From NCBI RefSeq assembly GCF_000739085.1, contig NZ_CP009110.1, positions 5,952,001-6,016,000 on the forward strand: a stretch of 64,000 nucleotides of DNA, read 5' to 3'. Below are positions 36,144 to 44,368 of this stretch, piece by piece; the stretch's first letter is position 1; each line of letters starts with the position of its first letter. Both the position numbers and the translations under genes were made by a program. This DNA comes from Amycolatopsis methanolica 239 (GTDB lineage Bacteria; Actinomycetota; Actinomycetes; Mycobacteriales; Pseudonocardiaceae). The notes under the pieces are model-generated. The model had not been told where the DNA came from, did not search any database, and saw nothing but the letters and a program-made list of their open reading frames with translations.

Positions 36144-37247
36144 TCAGGCGGACGCGGGCTCGTAGTGCCCGCCACCACCCGTGGTGGCGGTCGCCAGCCC
36201 GAGGTAGACCGCGGCCAGCTCGAACCGTAGCGCGAGCACCCCGGCGCGCACGGGCTCGTCACCGACGATCTCGTCCGCTGGGGCGACCACTCCGGCCCCG
36301 GGAAGCGTATGCGAAGCGTCGTGGCGCGCCGCGTCGGCCGCTGGGCCGCTGTGCACCGCGAGCAGCAGCACCCGGTAGTTCGGCAGGTCGGTGTCGAAAT
36401 CGGGGTCGGCGAAGATGTCCCGCTCGCCGGAGCTGCTCGCCGCGGCCTGACGCAGAGCGCGACGGGTCATCGCCTGCCGGTAGTCGGCGATATCGGCGAC
36501 TACCCCGGCGAACGAGCCCAGCGCGTAGCCGGCGTGCTGGGCGACCGCGACCGCGATCGGGTCCAGCCCCCACAGCAGCGGGATCCGGTCGGCGAGCCGC
36601 AAGGCGAGCGCCTTGGCGGGGTTGGCGAAGGAGTCGCGGCCGAGGTGGCCGCGCTCGGCCTCGGAGTCGAGCTGGTCGGCCAGCAACTGCACGTCGGCGA
36701 CCAGCAGGCCGAGTGCGTTCGCGGTGAGCAGCCCGGCGGCGAGGCCGCGGGCGAAGGTCAGCTCGGGCGGCACCGGGACCCGCGGGACGAGCTGGACGCC
36801 CTTGCCCGCCAGCGACGCCGCGACCGGGCCCTCGTTCGGCGCGGACAGCACCACCGTCGCCCCGTACCGCGCGGCCCGCTCCACGCCGGCAGCCAGCTCG
36901 CGGTCGAACGGGTCGTCGGTGTGCGCGAAGACGACGTCGAGCGCCCCGATCCACGGCGGCACCGCCTCGCTGACCACGACCGGCGCCGGGCAGGCCGGCG
37001 CCAGCAGCGCGTACAGCAGACGCGCGACGCTCCGGCTCACCCCGGGACGGACGATGAGCACGAGCGCCCGCGGACGGCCGAGGTCGAGCCGGTCGGCCAG
37101 CTCGGCGTCCGCGGCGACCTCGGCGGTGGAGCGCACCTGGGCACCGGCCATCGCCGCCGCCCTCAACAGTCCCGCGGTGTCGGCCTCCGCCAGGCGCGCG
37201 GGGTCGTCCAGGAGGGTGTCGTCAAGCACCGTCGGCACGGGACTCAT
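36144..37247 (-). CDS. SIS-domain protein (Rv3256c-type, phosphosugar isomerase-like)
   Basis: A 367-residue protein resembling bifunctional phosphoglucose/phosphomannose isomerase SIS proteins (GVSRSVARLLYALLAPACPAPVVVSE; ARYGATVVLSAPNEGPVAASLAGKGVQLVPRVPVPPELTFARGLAAGLL). The typical SIS Ser/Thr phosphate loops are weakly preserved, and catalytic residues cannot be confirmed. In M. tuberculosis the equivalent Rv3256c lies between manA and manB, suggesting a role in mannose-phosphate metabolism. The ATG at 37247 overlaps the Trm112 gene by 26 bp. Confidence 0.8.
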   Translation of the reverse strand: MSPVPTVLDDTLLDDPARLAEADTAGLLRAAAMAGAQVRSTAEVAADAELADRLDLGRPRALVLIVRPGVSRSVARLLYALLAPACPAPVVVSEAVPPWIGALDVVFAHTDDPFDRELAAGVERAARYGATVVLSAPNEGPVAASLAGKGVQLVPRVPVPPELTFARGLAAGLLTANALGLLVADVQLLADQLDSEAERGHLGRDSFANPAKALALRLADRIPLLWGLDPIAVAVAQHAGYALGSFAGVVADIADYRQAMTRRALRQAAASSSGERDIFADPDFDTDLPNYRVLLLAVHSGPAADAARHDASHTLPGAGVVAPADEIVGDEPVRAGVLALRFELAAVYLGLATATTGGGGHYEPASA

Positions 37248-37434
37248 CCGGAATCGTGGCCTCGTCGAGCAACAGCACCGGGATGCCGTCCCGGACCGGG
37301 TACTCGCGACCACAGGAGGTGCACGTCAACGCGTCGGCCTCCGGGTCGCTCGCCGTTCCGGGGCGGAGCGGCGCGTGGTCGTCGGACGGGCACGCCAGGA
37401 TCTCCAGCAACTGGGCATCGAGCGCGACTGCCAT
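37222..37434 (-). CDS. Trm112-family zinc-ribbon protein
   Basis: A 70-residue Trm112/YcaR-type protein. LLEILACPSDDHAPLR supplies one cysteine, LTCTSCGREYPVRDGIPVLLLDEA the C-x2-C pair and the conserved RDGIPVLL signature. In eukaryotes and archaea Trm112 activates methyltransferases; in bacteria the partner is generally unknown. The gene is inserted between manB (9 bp away) and the SIS-domain gene (26-bp overlap). Confidence 0.9.
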   Translation of the reverse strand: MAVALDAQLLEILACPSDDHAPLRPGTASDPEADALTCTSCGREYPVRDGIPVLLLDEATIPDESRADGA

Positions 37435-37443
37435 GGAACCTCC

Positions 37444-38799
37444 CTAGCTGCGAACGATCGCAAGGACTTCGTCGGTCAGCGCCCGGACCGCGTCCTCGTC
37501 GGCGGCCTCGACGTTGAGCCGCAGCAGCGGCTCGGTGTTGGACGGGCGCAGATTGAACCACGCCTTGCCCGGCAGCTTCACCGTCAGGCCGTCCATCTCG
37601 TCGATCTCGACGCCGGGACGGCTCGCGAACGCGTCCTTGACCGCGAGCTGCTTGGCGACCTGGTCGTCGACCGTCGAGTTGATCTCGCCGGACGCCGCGT
37701 AACGCGAGTACGCGGCGGTCAGCTCGGACAGCGGCCGGTCCTGCTCGCCGAGCGCGGCCAGCACGTGCAGCGCGGCCAGCATGCCGGTGTCGGCGCGCCA
37801 GAAGTCGCGGAAGTAGTAGTGCGCGGAGTGCTCGCCACCGAAGATCGCGCCGGTGGCGGCCATCTCCTGCTTGATGAACGAGTGCCCGACCCTGGTGCGC
37901 ACCGGCGTGCCGCCGTGCTCGGCGACGATCTCCGGCACGGCCTGCGAGGTGATCAGGTTGTGGATGATCGTGCCGCCCGGGTCCTTGGCCAACTCGCGCA
38001 CGGCGACCAGCGCGGTGATCGCGCTCGGCGACACCGGGTCGCCGTTCTCGTCGACCACGAAGCAGCGGTCGGCGTCGCCGTCGAAGGCCAGGCCCGCGTC
38101 GGCGCCGACCTCGCGGACCTTGGCCTGCAGGTCGACCAGGTTCTTCGGGTCGAGCGGGTTGGCCTCGTGGTTGGGGAAGGTGCCGTCGAGCTCGAAGTAC
38201 ATCGGCACGATCTCGATCGGCAGCCCCTCGAACACGGTCGGGACCGTGTGGCCGCCCATGCCGTTGCCCGCGTCGACGGCGATCTTCAGCGGGCGGCTGG
38301 CGGACAGGTCGACCAGCTTGCGCAGGTACGCCGCGTAGTCGCGGAGGACGTCCCGCTCGGTCACGCTTCCGGGCTGGCCCGCGAACTCCGGCACGCCCTG
38401 CTCGACGGTGTCGCGGATCTCGGCGAGCCCGGACTCCTGCCCCACCGGGGCGGCGCCCGCGCGGCAGAGCTTGATGCCGTTGTACTTGGCCGGGTTGTGG
38501 CTCGCGGTGAACATCGCGCCGGGCATGTTGAGCGACCCGGAGGCGAAGTAGAGCTGGTCGGTGCTGCACAGGCCGATCGACACGACGTCCACGCCCTGCG
38601 AGGTGACACCCTCGGCGAACGCGGCGGCCAGGCCGGGCGACGACTCGCGCATGTCGTGGCCGATCACCACCGACGGCGACTCCGGCTTGATCAGCAACGC
38701 GAAGGCGGCGCCGAAGTCCCGTACGAGGCCGGCGTCCAGCTGCTCGCCGACGACGCCCCGGATGTCGTAGGCCTTGACGATGGCCGACAGGTCTGACAC
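37444..38799 (-). CDS. manB: Phosphomannomutase/phosphoglucomutase
   Basis: A 451-residue alpha-D-phosphohexomutase. Phosphoserine loop FTASHNPAKYNGIK (about residue 95), metal loop DGDADRCF (about 235), sugar loop GGEHSAHYYF (about 315) and phosphate-binding RPSNTEPLLRL near the end are all intact. It converts mannose-6-P to mannose-1-P for GDP-mannose. Start is uncertain: GTG 38799 (homologues begin near VSDLSAIVKAYDIRG) or ATG 38823; GGGGAG sits only 3-4 bases before the GTG. Confidence 0.94.
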   Translation of the reverse strand: MSDLSAIVKAYDIRGVVGEQLDAGLVRDFGAAFALLIKPESPSVVIGHDMRESSPGLAAAFAEGVTSQGVDVVSIGLCSTDQLYFASGSLNMPGAMFTASHNPAKYNGIKLCRAGAAPVGQESGLAEIRDTVEQGVPEFAGQPGSVTERDVLRDYAAYLRKLVDLSASRPLKIAVDAGNGMGGHTVPTVFEGLPIEIVPMYFELDGTFPNHEANPLDPKNLVDLQAKVREVGADAGLAFDGDADRCFVVDENGDPVSPSAITALVAVRELAKDPGGTIIHNLITSQAVPEIVAEHGGTPVRTRVGHSFIKQEMAATGAIFGGEHSAHYYFRDFWRADTGMLAALHVLAALGEQDRPLSELTAAYSRYAASGEINSTVDDQVAKQLAVKDAFASRPGVEIDEMDGLTVKLPGKAWFNLRPSNTEPLLRLNVEAADEDAVRALTDEVLAIVRS

Positions 38800-38878
38800 G
38801 CGCTCTCCCCGAGAGTTGTCCATGGGCTGCGGATACCCGAGAGCCTACCGGGGGAACGCCGGGCGGATGTGGCGTGAC

Positions 38879-39235
38879 CTACGAGATCGGGTCGGGCAGC
38901 ACCCGCAGGTGGCCGCGGCGGCCGGAGGGGCCCTCCGGTTCCGGCGGCGGGGCGGGCTTGTCGGACCGGCCAGCCTCCCGGACAGCCTCGGCGAGCGCCG
39001 TGAGCTCGTCGTCGGACCGGTCCGGGGCGGCGAACTCGCCCTCGTGCCGGACGACCTCCCACCCCCGGGGCGCGGTCAGGCGGAGCGCGTGCGCCTCGCA
39101 CAGGTCGTAGGAATGCGGCTCGGACGTCGTCGCGAGGGGACCGACCACCGCGGTCGAATCGCTGTAGGCGTAGGTAAGCGTGGCGACGGCCGGGTTCAGG
39201 CACCCCGTTCGCGAACACTTTCGTACGCTCGACAC
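38879..39235 (-). CDS. DUF3499-family protein (Rv3258c-type)
   Basis: A 118-residue protein. The N-terminal KCSRTGCLNPAVATLTYAYSDSTAVV and HSYDLCEAHALRLTAPRGWEVV give a C-x4-C ... C-x2-H pattern that probably binds zinc. The C-terminal half is acidic then Pro-rich and likely disordered. Conserved next to manB and a metallopeptidase-like gene in actinobacteria. GTG at 39235 fits homologue length; the ribosome site is weak. Function unknown. Confidence 0.85.
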   Translation of the reverse strand: MSSVRKCSRTGCLNPAVATLTYAYSDSTAVVGPLATTSEPHSYDLCEAHALRLTAPRGWEVVRHEGEFAAPDRSDDELTALAEAVREAGRSDKPAPPPEPEGPSGRRGHLRVLPDPIS

Positions 39236-39325
39236 GATCAGGGACGATAGCGCTTCCCCCTGACAAGTGCGCGCAGGCGCACCGGTGCAGGCCACCGACC
39301 GAGGCCAACGCGTAACCTTCCGGAT

Positions 39326-39793
39326 GTGTCTATGGCTCGAAGTTCCCGGCATCGGCGGCGTGTCCGCCGGGACCGGCATGGCCGCGGGCTGCGCGGGCCG
39401 CTGTACCCGGCGACCCTGCCGGCCGCGGCCAGCCGCGCGGAGAAGTTCGACCAGCTCGTGCTCGACGCGCTTGAGCCGATCGAGGCCAGGTGGCGGGACC
39501 AGCTGACCAAGCTCGACGTGGCGGTCGACGACGTGCCGGAGATCCGCGGCGCCGGGGGCCCGGTGGACGACGGGGTGCTCCACGACGGGGCGGTGCCGCT
39601 GTCCCGCCTGGTCCCGGCGGGGGTCGACCGCACCGGCCTGCCGACGCGCGCGCGGATCGTGCTGTACCGGCGGCCGCTGGAGGCGCGGGCCAAGGACCCC
39701 GGCGAACTGGCCGAACTCGTGCACGACGTGCTGGTCGAGCAGGTGGCGGGCTACCTGGGCGTCGAACCGGACATCATCGAGGGCGGCGAGTAG
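39326..39793 (+). CDS. Zincin-like metallopeptidase-family protein (Rv3259-type)
   Basis: A 155-residue protein of the actinobacterial PF06262/DUF1025-like group. The N-terminus is very Arg-rich (about 1-25) and the core domain runs from PATLPAAASRAEKFDQLVLD to the end. The expected HExxH zinc site reads HDVLVEQVAGYLG, so only one His is left and the protein is probably not a protease. GTG 39326 and ATG 39332 are both possible. Divergent from the DUF3499 gene with 90 bp between, as in M. tuberculosis. Confidence 0.8.
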   Translation: MSMARSSRHRRRVRRDRHGRGLRGPLYPATLPAAASRAEKFDQLVLDALEPIEARWRDQLTKLDVAVDDVPEIRGAGGPVDDGVLHDGAVPLSRLVPAGVDRTGLPTRARIVLYRRPLEARAKDPGELAELVHDVLVEQVAGYLGVEPDIIEGGE

Positions 39794-39901
39794 TTCCCCC
39801 GGCGGTGCCCGGAGCGAGTGGTTTCCGGGCGGCTGGTTCTCCGATGGCGGTGGCACCGGCCGGCTCGTGGGCGCAGCAGCTGCGCCGACCTGCCGGATTG
39901 C

Positions 39902-41839
39902 TCAGGAGTGCGCCGGCTCCGAGGTCGGCTCCAGCGGGCGCGGCTCGCGCAGCCGGGTCGGCACCGCGGTCAGCAGGGTGAACAGCGCGGCCGCGATCTG
40001 GACCAGCAGCAGCACGTCCCGCAGGGTCGATGGGTGCTCGAGCGTCACCTCGGCCTGGGTGGTCGGCACCGCGACCGCCACCTGGTGCCCCCACGCCGGC
40101 ACGATCGGCACCGGCTTGCCGTCCACCCGTGCCCGCCACCCGTCCTCGTGCTCGGCGGCCAGCACCAGCAGCCGCCCCGGCACGCCCTCCGACACCCGCA
40201 CCCGCACGTCCGGCAGCTGCGCGTCCACCGGCGTCACCCCGAGCGTGCTGGTCGGCGCCTGCGAGGTCACCGCCTGACGCGCCACCCCGGGCGGGATCAG
40301 CACGACCTGCCCGCCCGGCTCCAGCAGCCGCAGCACCGGCCGCCCGTCGGACGTCGGCGCGACCGACGACGCCAGGTCGCCGGCCATCGTCACGATCGGG
40401 CGCGGATCGGCGCCCGCCGGGAGCACCACGAACAACGCCCCCGACGCCGCGGCGCCGGACAGGGCGGCCCTGGTCCGGCCCGGCTCGGGGTCGGTCAGCG
40501 CGTCCTGCCACCCGGCCAGCCGGGCGGGCGTCGCCGCGCTCACCGCCAGCTGCTCGTCCCCGAACCGCGGCATCCGGCCGCCCGTCTGCAGCGCGGGCGC
40601 GTCCCCGGCGTCCAGCAGCAGCACCGACCGGCCGGTTCGGGCGAGCTCGTCGGCCTGGTCCTGCGCCAGCGCCGGCCCGCCGCCGGAGTGCAGCGGCCCG
40701 CCGCTGCCCGCCACGACGACCCCGACGGCCAGCGCCACCAGCAGCACCGCGCCACCAGCGAGAAAGGGCTTTCCGACCGGGCCACGGCACGCCGACAGCA
40801 CGACCCACAACAGCCCAGCCCCGATGACCAGCAGCGGCACCCCGGCGAAGCCCGGTGACACCGGCCCGCCCTGCAGCGGCGCCACTTCCACCAGCCGCAC
40901 GACCAGCAGTCCGGCGACGCCGAGCACCACCACGGCGAGCCCGGCCCCGGCGGCCCGGCTGGGGCGCACCGCGAACGCGATCACGGCCGCCAGCAGCAAC
41001 GCGAGCCCGGCAGGCCACGCCCCGGCACCGCCCGGGTCCAGCCCGGCCAGGTCGACCGCGGTCACCGGATCGCCCGGCCCGCTCAGTCCGTGCAGCACCA
41101 GCGCCGGGTGGTTGACCAGCACGGTCGGCCACGGCATGAGCAACGCCAACGGCACCAGCACGACGATGACCACCGACGCGGCGCGCTTGAGCGGCGGCGC
41201 CGGCGAGGGCAGCACGACGAACCCGACGACCAGCCCGGCCAGCGCGAGCAGATGCGCCAGCGGCGAGAACGCGCCGAGCAACGCCAGGCCGAGCGCGCAC
41301 AGCGACGACGAGTGCAGCCACCGCTGCCCCGGATCGGCGAGCACGCCCGCGATGCCGGCGATCACCGGCGGCAGCAGGATGTGGGCGGCCACGACGTCGA
41401 GCCGGCCCTGCGACACCGCCGCGGTCGCGGCGGGCAGCAGTCCGTAGGCGGCGGCGATCACCGCCCGCACCCACGGCTGCACCGGCAACCGCCGCGTCGC
41501 GAAGAACGCCGACACCCCGGCGAGCGGAGCGTCGGCGATCATCAGCAACGACACGAACCCGTGCGGCGTGAACACCGCACCGAAGGTGCCGAGCACGGCC
41601 AGCGCGGCAGGCGCGGCGCTCGCGGTGCCGCCGTCCACGGCATGCCAGCCCGCGAGGTAAGCCGACCAGACCTCGCTCAGCGAACCGGCTTCGAGGAGCC
41701 GTCCGCCCGCGAGGTCGAACCCCAGTCGTCCCGCGTTCACCGACAGCCCCAGCGCGGCGAGCACCACGAAAACGCCCACCACCGGGGCGATCCTGGCCAC
41801 CTTCGAGGTCCTGTCCGGGACGTTCACGTTGTCGGGCAA
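39902..41839 (-). CDS. Large multi-pass membrane protein of unknown function
   Basis: About 645 residues with 11-12 predicted helices (first near IAPVVGVFVVLAALGLSVNA) and an extracytoplasmic loop of about 190 residues (GGPLHSGGG to HPSTLRD) before a final helix. The sequence resembles the membrane half of actinobacterial glycosyltransferases found next to whiB2-type genes, but no GT-A catalytic domain is encoded here or upstream. Homology is inferred from general pattern only. TTG 41839 has GGAGAA nearby and follows a possible -10 (TAGGCT, 41892-41887); the frame is open to a GTG at 41914, which overlaps that -10 and is less likely. Confidence 0.7.
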   Translation of the reverse strand: MPDNVNVPDRTSKVARIAPVVGVFVVLAALGLSVNAGRLGFDLAGGRLLEAGSLSEVWSAYLAGWHAVDGGTASAAPAALAVLGTFGAVFTPHGFVSLLMIADAPLAGVSAFFATRRLPVQPWVRAVIAAAYGLLPAATAAVSQGRLDVVAAHILLPPVIAGIAGVLADPGQRWLHSSSLCALGLALLGAFSPLAHLLALAGLVVGFVVLPSPAPPLKRAASVVIVVLVPLALLMPWPTVLVNHPALVLHGLSGPGDPVTAVDLAGLDPGGAGAWPAGLALLLAAVIAFAVRPSRAAGAGLAVVVLGVAGLLVVRLVEVAPLQGGPVSPGFAGVPLLVIGAGLLWVVLSACRGPVGKPFLAGGAVLLVALAVGVVVAGSGGPLHSGGGPALAQDQADELARTGRSVLLLDAGDAPALQTGGRMPRFGDEQLAVSAATPARLAGWQDALTDPEPGRTRAALSGAAASGALFVVLPAGADPRPIVTMAGDLASSVAPTSDGRPVLRLLEPGGQVVLIPPGVARQAVTSQAPTSTLGVTPVDAQLPDVRVRVSEGVPGRLLVLAAEHEDGWRARVDGKPVPIVPAWGHQVAVAVPTTQAEVTLEHPSTLRDVLLLVQIAAALFTLLTAVPTRLREPRPLEPTSEPAHS

Positions 41840-41973
41840 GGCTTCTCCAGTGGGCGGCGGCGATCGGTGAGGATCTTTGCCGCGCCAGCCTAGCTGAGCC
41901 GACCGTGACTCCACGCACCCGCACGAGCACGCGGAGACCTGTCACCTCGTTGTGAAGCAGGCGTTAAATTCCC

Positions 41974-42354
41974 TTACACAGCCCGCTTTTTGAGCTTCCG
42001 ACGCTCCCGTTCGGACAGACCACCCCAGATGCCGAAGCGCTCGTCGTGGGCCAGCGCATACTCCAGGCATTCGCCCTTCACTTCGCAGCCCTGGCAAATC
42101 CGCTTCGCCTCACGGGTCGAGCCGCCCTTCTCCGGGAAGAACGCCTCTGGATCGGTCTGCGCGCACAGTGCGCGGTCCTGCCACTCGGGGGGCTCGTCGT
42201 TGTCGAAGAGGTCGACGAGCTCGCCCAGCTCCACTTCCGGGCCTTCTCGCCACTCCACGACGTTCCCCCAATCCCTTCCGTCGGATTCCAACCGCACGTC
42301 CGCCTCCTCTGCTTCCACGCACTCCCCAGGCTGGCGGTCTTGCATCGCCGTCAC
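41974..42354 (-). CDS. whiB2: WhiB2/WhmD-type iron-sulfur regulator
   Basis: A 126-residue WhiB protein. An acidic N-terminal extension (about 1-50) precedes the cluster-binding domain with LCAQTD (first Cys), ICQGCEVKGEC (Cys triplet), FGIWGG and the basic tail SERERRKLKKRAV. WhiB2/WhmD is required for septation in mycobacteria and corresponds to WhiB of Streptomyces, which controls sporulation septation with WhiA. GTG 42354 is chosen for the AAGGGGG 5 bases upstream; ATG 42345 is the alternative. A strong promoter overlapped by a palindrome lies 37-65 bp upstream. Confidence 0.92.
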   Translation of the reverse strand: MTAMQDRQPGECVEAEEADVRLESDGRDWGNVVEWREGPEVELGELVDLFDNDEPPEWQDRALCAQTDPEAFFPEKGGSTREAKRICQGCEVKGECLEYALAHDERFGIWGGLSERERRKLKKRAV

Positions 42355-42390
42355 CGTCGCCCCCTTGCAGCAACGAATAACAGCACTGTG

Positions 42391-42419
42391 ATTACACCCG
42401 TGTAATGAGGCTAGGTCAA
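42391..42419 (-). promoter_or_regulatory. whiB2 promoter with palindromic operator over the -10
   Basis: On the minus strand TTGACC (42419-42414), 17 bases, TGTAAT (42396-42391): a near-consensus SigA-type promoter, rare in such GC-rich DNA. A perfect palindrome ATTACAC-CC-GTGTAAT (42391-42406) covers the -10 and part of the spacer, so a bound protein would block RNA polymerase. TSS expected near 42384, 30 bases before the start codon. Confidence 0.75.
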
Positions 42420-42510
42420 GCGGAGTAGCGAGGTTGGGGGATGCTTCTGCCCCGTCGCGCAAGCGGACACGCCGAACATCAACTCGCCAGGATGCGACAG
42501 ACTGGACCCC

Positions 42511-43290
42511 GTGCAACGATCCGCGGTCCGACCAAGTCCTGTCTTCTTCGGCATTCTCGCACTCACCGTAGTGGGTGGCCTACTGGCCGCGTTCGGTGAC
42601 GCGAGCACACTGCTCACTTCCGACCAAGACCCGATGGTGGTAGCCGGCGTCTTCATCCTGGTGATCGCCGGCTGGGTGCTCTCACTCACGCTGCACGAGT
42701 TCGGGCACGCCTTCGTCGCCTTCAAGGGCGGCGACTACGAGGTGGCCTCGAAGGGCTACCTGTCGATGGACGTCCGGCACTACACCGATCCGGTGCTGTC
42801 GATCGTGCTGCCGCTCGTCTTCCTGCTCATCGGCGGCATCCCGCTGCCCGGTGGCGCGGTGTGGATCAACCGCTGGGCGCTGCGCACCCGCGGGGTCGCG
42901 TCCTGGGTGTCGCTCGCCGGCCCGCTGTCCAACCTGCTGATCGGCATCGTGCTGACCGTGGTCGTGATGCTGGTGCCGATGCCGGCCGGCCTGCTGGTGG
43001 GCCTGTCGTTCCTGGCGCTGCTGCAGATCGCGACGTTCGTGCTGAACATCCTGCCGGTGCCCGGGCTCGACGGCTACGGCGCGATCGAGCCGTACCTGTC
43101 ACCGGACGCGCGCGAGTTCGGCGCGAAGGCGCGGCCGTGGGCGCCACTGGTCCTGTTCGCCCTGCTGTTCGCGGTTCCCGCGGTGGGCGACGCGTTCTGG
43201 GACCTGGTCTCGTTCATCTACGGAGCGATCGGCGGCGACGACATCGCGGCGGCGGTCGGCCAGTACACCTTCCTGTTCTGGCGCCACTGA
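42511..43290 (+). CDS. M50 site-2 protease-family membrane metalloprotease
   Basis: A 259-residue rhomboid-sized integral membrane protein with about 6 helices. The zinc motif HEFGH lies in VLSLTLHEFGHAFVAFKGGD (about residue 65), and the second metal-site motif NILPVPGLDGYGAIEPYL (the NPDG-type element) is near 180. The family cuts substrates within the membrane, often anti-sigma factors. It lacks a PDZ domain and is shorter than Rip1, resembling the YwhC-like subgroup. GTG start. Divergent from whiB2; the substrate is unknown. Confidence 0.88.
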   Translation: MQRSAVRPSPVFFGILALTVVGGLLAAFGDASTLLTSDQDPMVVAGVFILVIAGWVLSLTLHEFGHAFVAFKGGDYEVASKGYLSMDVRHYTDPVLSIVLPLVFLLIGGIPLPGGAVWINRWALRTRGVASWVSLAGPLSNLLIGIVLTVVVMLVPMPAGLLVGLSFLALLQIATFVLNILPVPGLDGYGAIEPYLSPDAREFGAKARPWAPLVLFALLFAVPAVGDAFWDLVSFIYGAIGGDDIAAAVGQYTFLFWRH

Positions 43291-43293
43291 GGT

Positions 43294-44004
43294 TCAGGCC
43301 GCGCGGGCGAGCCACTCGTCCGCGCGGCGCACGACCCGCTTCAGCCCGCTGCGCTCGCCGAGGTAGTCGCCGACCATGCCGACCACCGGCAGCATCCCGA
43401 CGGCCCGGTGGTAGAACCGGCCGTGCGGCCGCTTGTCCAGCTCGTCGGTGATGGCCAGGAGCGAGCGGCCCATGCGCCACAGCGTCTTACCGGCCGACTT
43501 CAGCGTGATGCGGCGCGGTCGCTGCTCCACCTGGGAGAACTCGCCGGCCAGCTTGGCGGTCTCGGCGTCCTCGTCGGCGACGTCGAAGTCCTCGTTCTTG
43601 CCCGCGGCGAGCGCCGGGTCGATGTCGCGCTGGAAGAGCACCCAGGCGACCAGCCGGACCTTCTCGCCGACGTCGCGGATGCCGTACTCCTCCGCGATGG
43701 CGGTCAGCAGCAGGGCCTGCGTGGCCGTGCCGAGCGCGTCCTGGACCGGCAGCCGGTCGGCGAGCGCGCCGCCGAGCCCGGGGATCGAGGTGACCAGCGA
43801 CGTCAGCCTGCCGAGGCGGTTGACCCACCAGTCGATGTGGCCGTCGCGGTCGGTCGCCTCCCACGCGGCCGAACCGGGCACCCGCACCGAAGCCAGGCCC
43901 TCCAGGCGGCCCGGCGTGCGCAACGCGAGCAGCACCGGGCCGGACGCGCGCACGACCGGGCGCAGCACGCCGACGACCTGACGATCGGAAATCGCTTCAC
44001 CCAC
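43294..44004 (-). CDS. Conserved protein of unknown function
   Basis: A 236-residue soluble or peripherally attached protein. GTG at 44004 overlaps the end of the preceding membrane-protein gene by 8 bp. Landmarks are HIDWWVNRLGRLTSLVTSIP, DALGTATQALLLTAIAEEYG, KVRLVAWVLFQRDIDP and FYHRAVGMLPVVGMVGDYLGERSGLKRV; the central region (about 140-165) is acidic. The last element has a moderately hydrophobic helix that might touch the membrane. I recognise no domain. Convergent with the M50 protease gene, 3 bp apart. Confidence 0.7.
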   Translation of the reverse strand: MGEAISDRQVVGVLRPVVRASGPVLLALRTPGRLEGLASVRVPGSAAWEATDRDGHIDWWVNRLGRLTSLVTSIPGLGGALADRLPVQDALGTATQALLLTAIAEEYGIRDVGEKVRLVAWVLFQRDIDPALAAGKNEDFDVADEDAETAKLAGEFSQVEQRPRRITLKSAGKTLWRMGRSLLAITDELDKRPHGRFYHRAVGMLPVVGMVGDYLGERSGLKRVVRRADEWLARAA

Positions 44005-44368
44005 GGCTGGCAGCACCCTTCTTCGGCGGTTCGGCGAGCGCGCCACCGAGGCTCATGGCCGCCGGCAGCGCCCCGCCGGCGATGAGCAGCAACGCTCGCC
44101 AGTCCCGCAGCAGCACGAGATCCCCGCCGGGCCCGAACAGCCCGACGATCACTATCACCAGTACCCACGCGACGAGCGGCGCAAACGCCGCGCGCCGCGC
44201 CACCAGCCGTCCGGCCAGCCGCACGAGCAGCGGGGTGGTGAGCGCCGCGACGAGCACCATCACCGGGAACGGGATGGTCCCGCCGACGTACAGCGGCAGG
44301 AAGAACAGCTCGAGCACGGCCAGCAGCGCCGCGTCGAGCACCAGCAGCACCAGCAGCAGCCTGGACAC
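43997..44368 (-). CDS. Small four-helix membrane protein (Rv1171-type)
   Basis: A 123-residue protein with four predicted helices (LLLVLLVLDAALLAVLELFFLPLYV; FPVMVLVAALTTPLLVRLA; FAPLVAWVLVIVIVGLFG; WRALLLIAGGALPAAMSLG) and a short basic tail. A similarly placed membrane protein (Rv1171) follows mshB in M. tuberculosis. GTG at 44368 touches the mshB stop (44371-44369), so both are on one transcript. No known function. Confidence 0.78.
   Translation of the reverse strand: MSRLLLVLLVLDAALLAVLELFFLPLYVGGTIPFPVMVLVAALTTPLLVRLAGRLVARRAAFAPLVAWVLVIVIVGLFGPGGDLVLLRDWRALLLIAGGALPAAMSLGGALAEPPKKGAASRG

Noticed and set aside
39326-39793. Active zinc metallopeptidase
   Set aside because: The HExxH site reads HDVLV; only family membership, not protease activity, is supported.
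40855-41893. His/Arg/Gln-rich plus-strand frames opposite the large membrane protein gene
   Set aside because: Antisense shadows of a hydrophobic Leu/Val/Ala-rich protein; no start signals.
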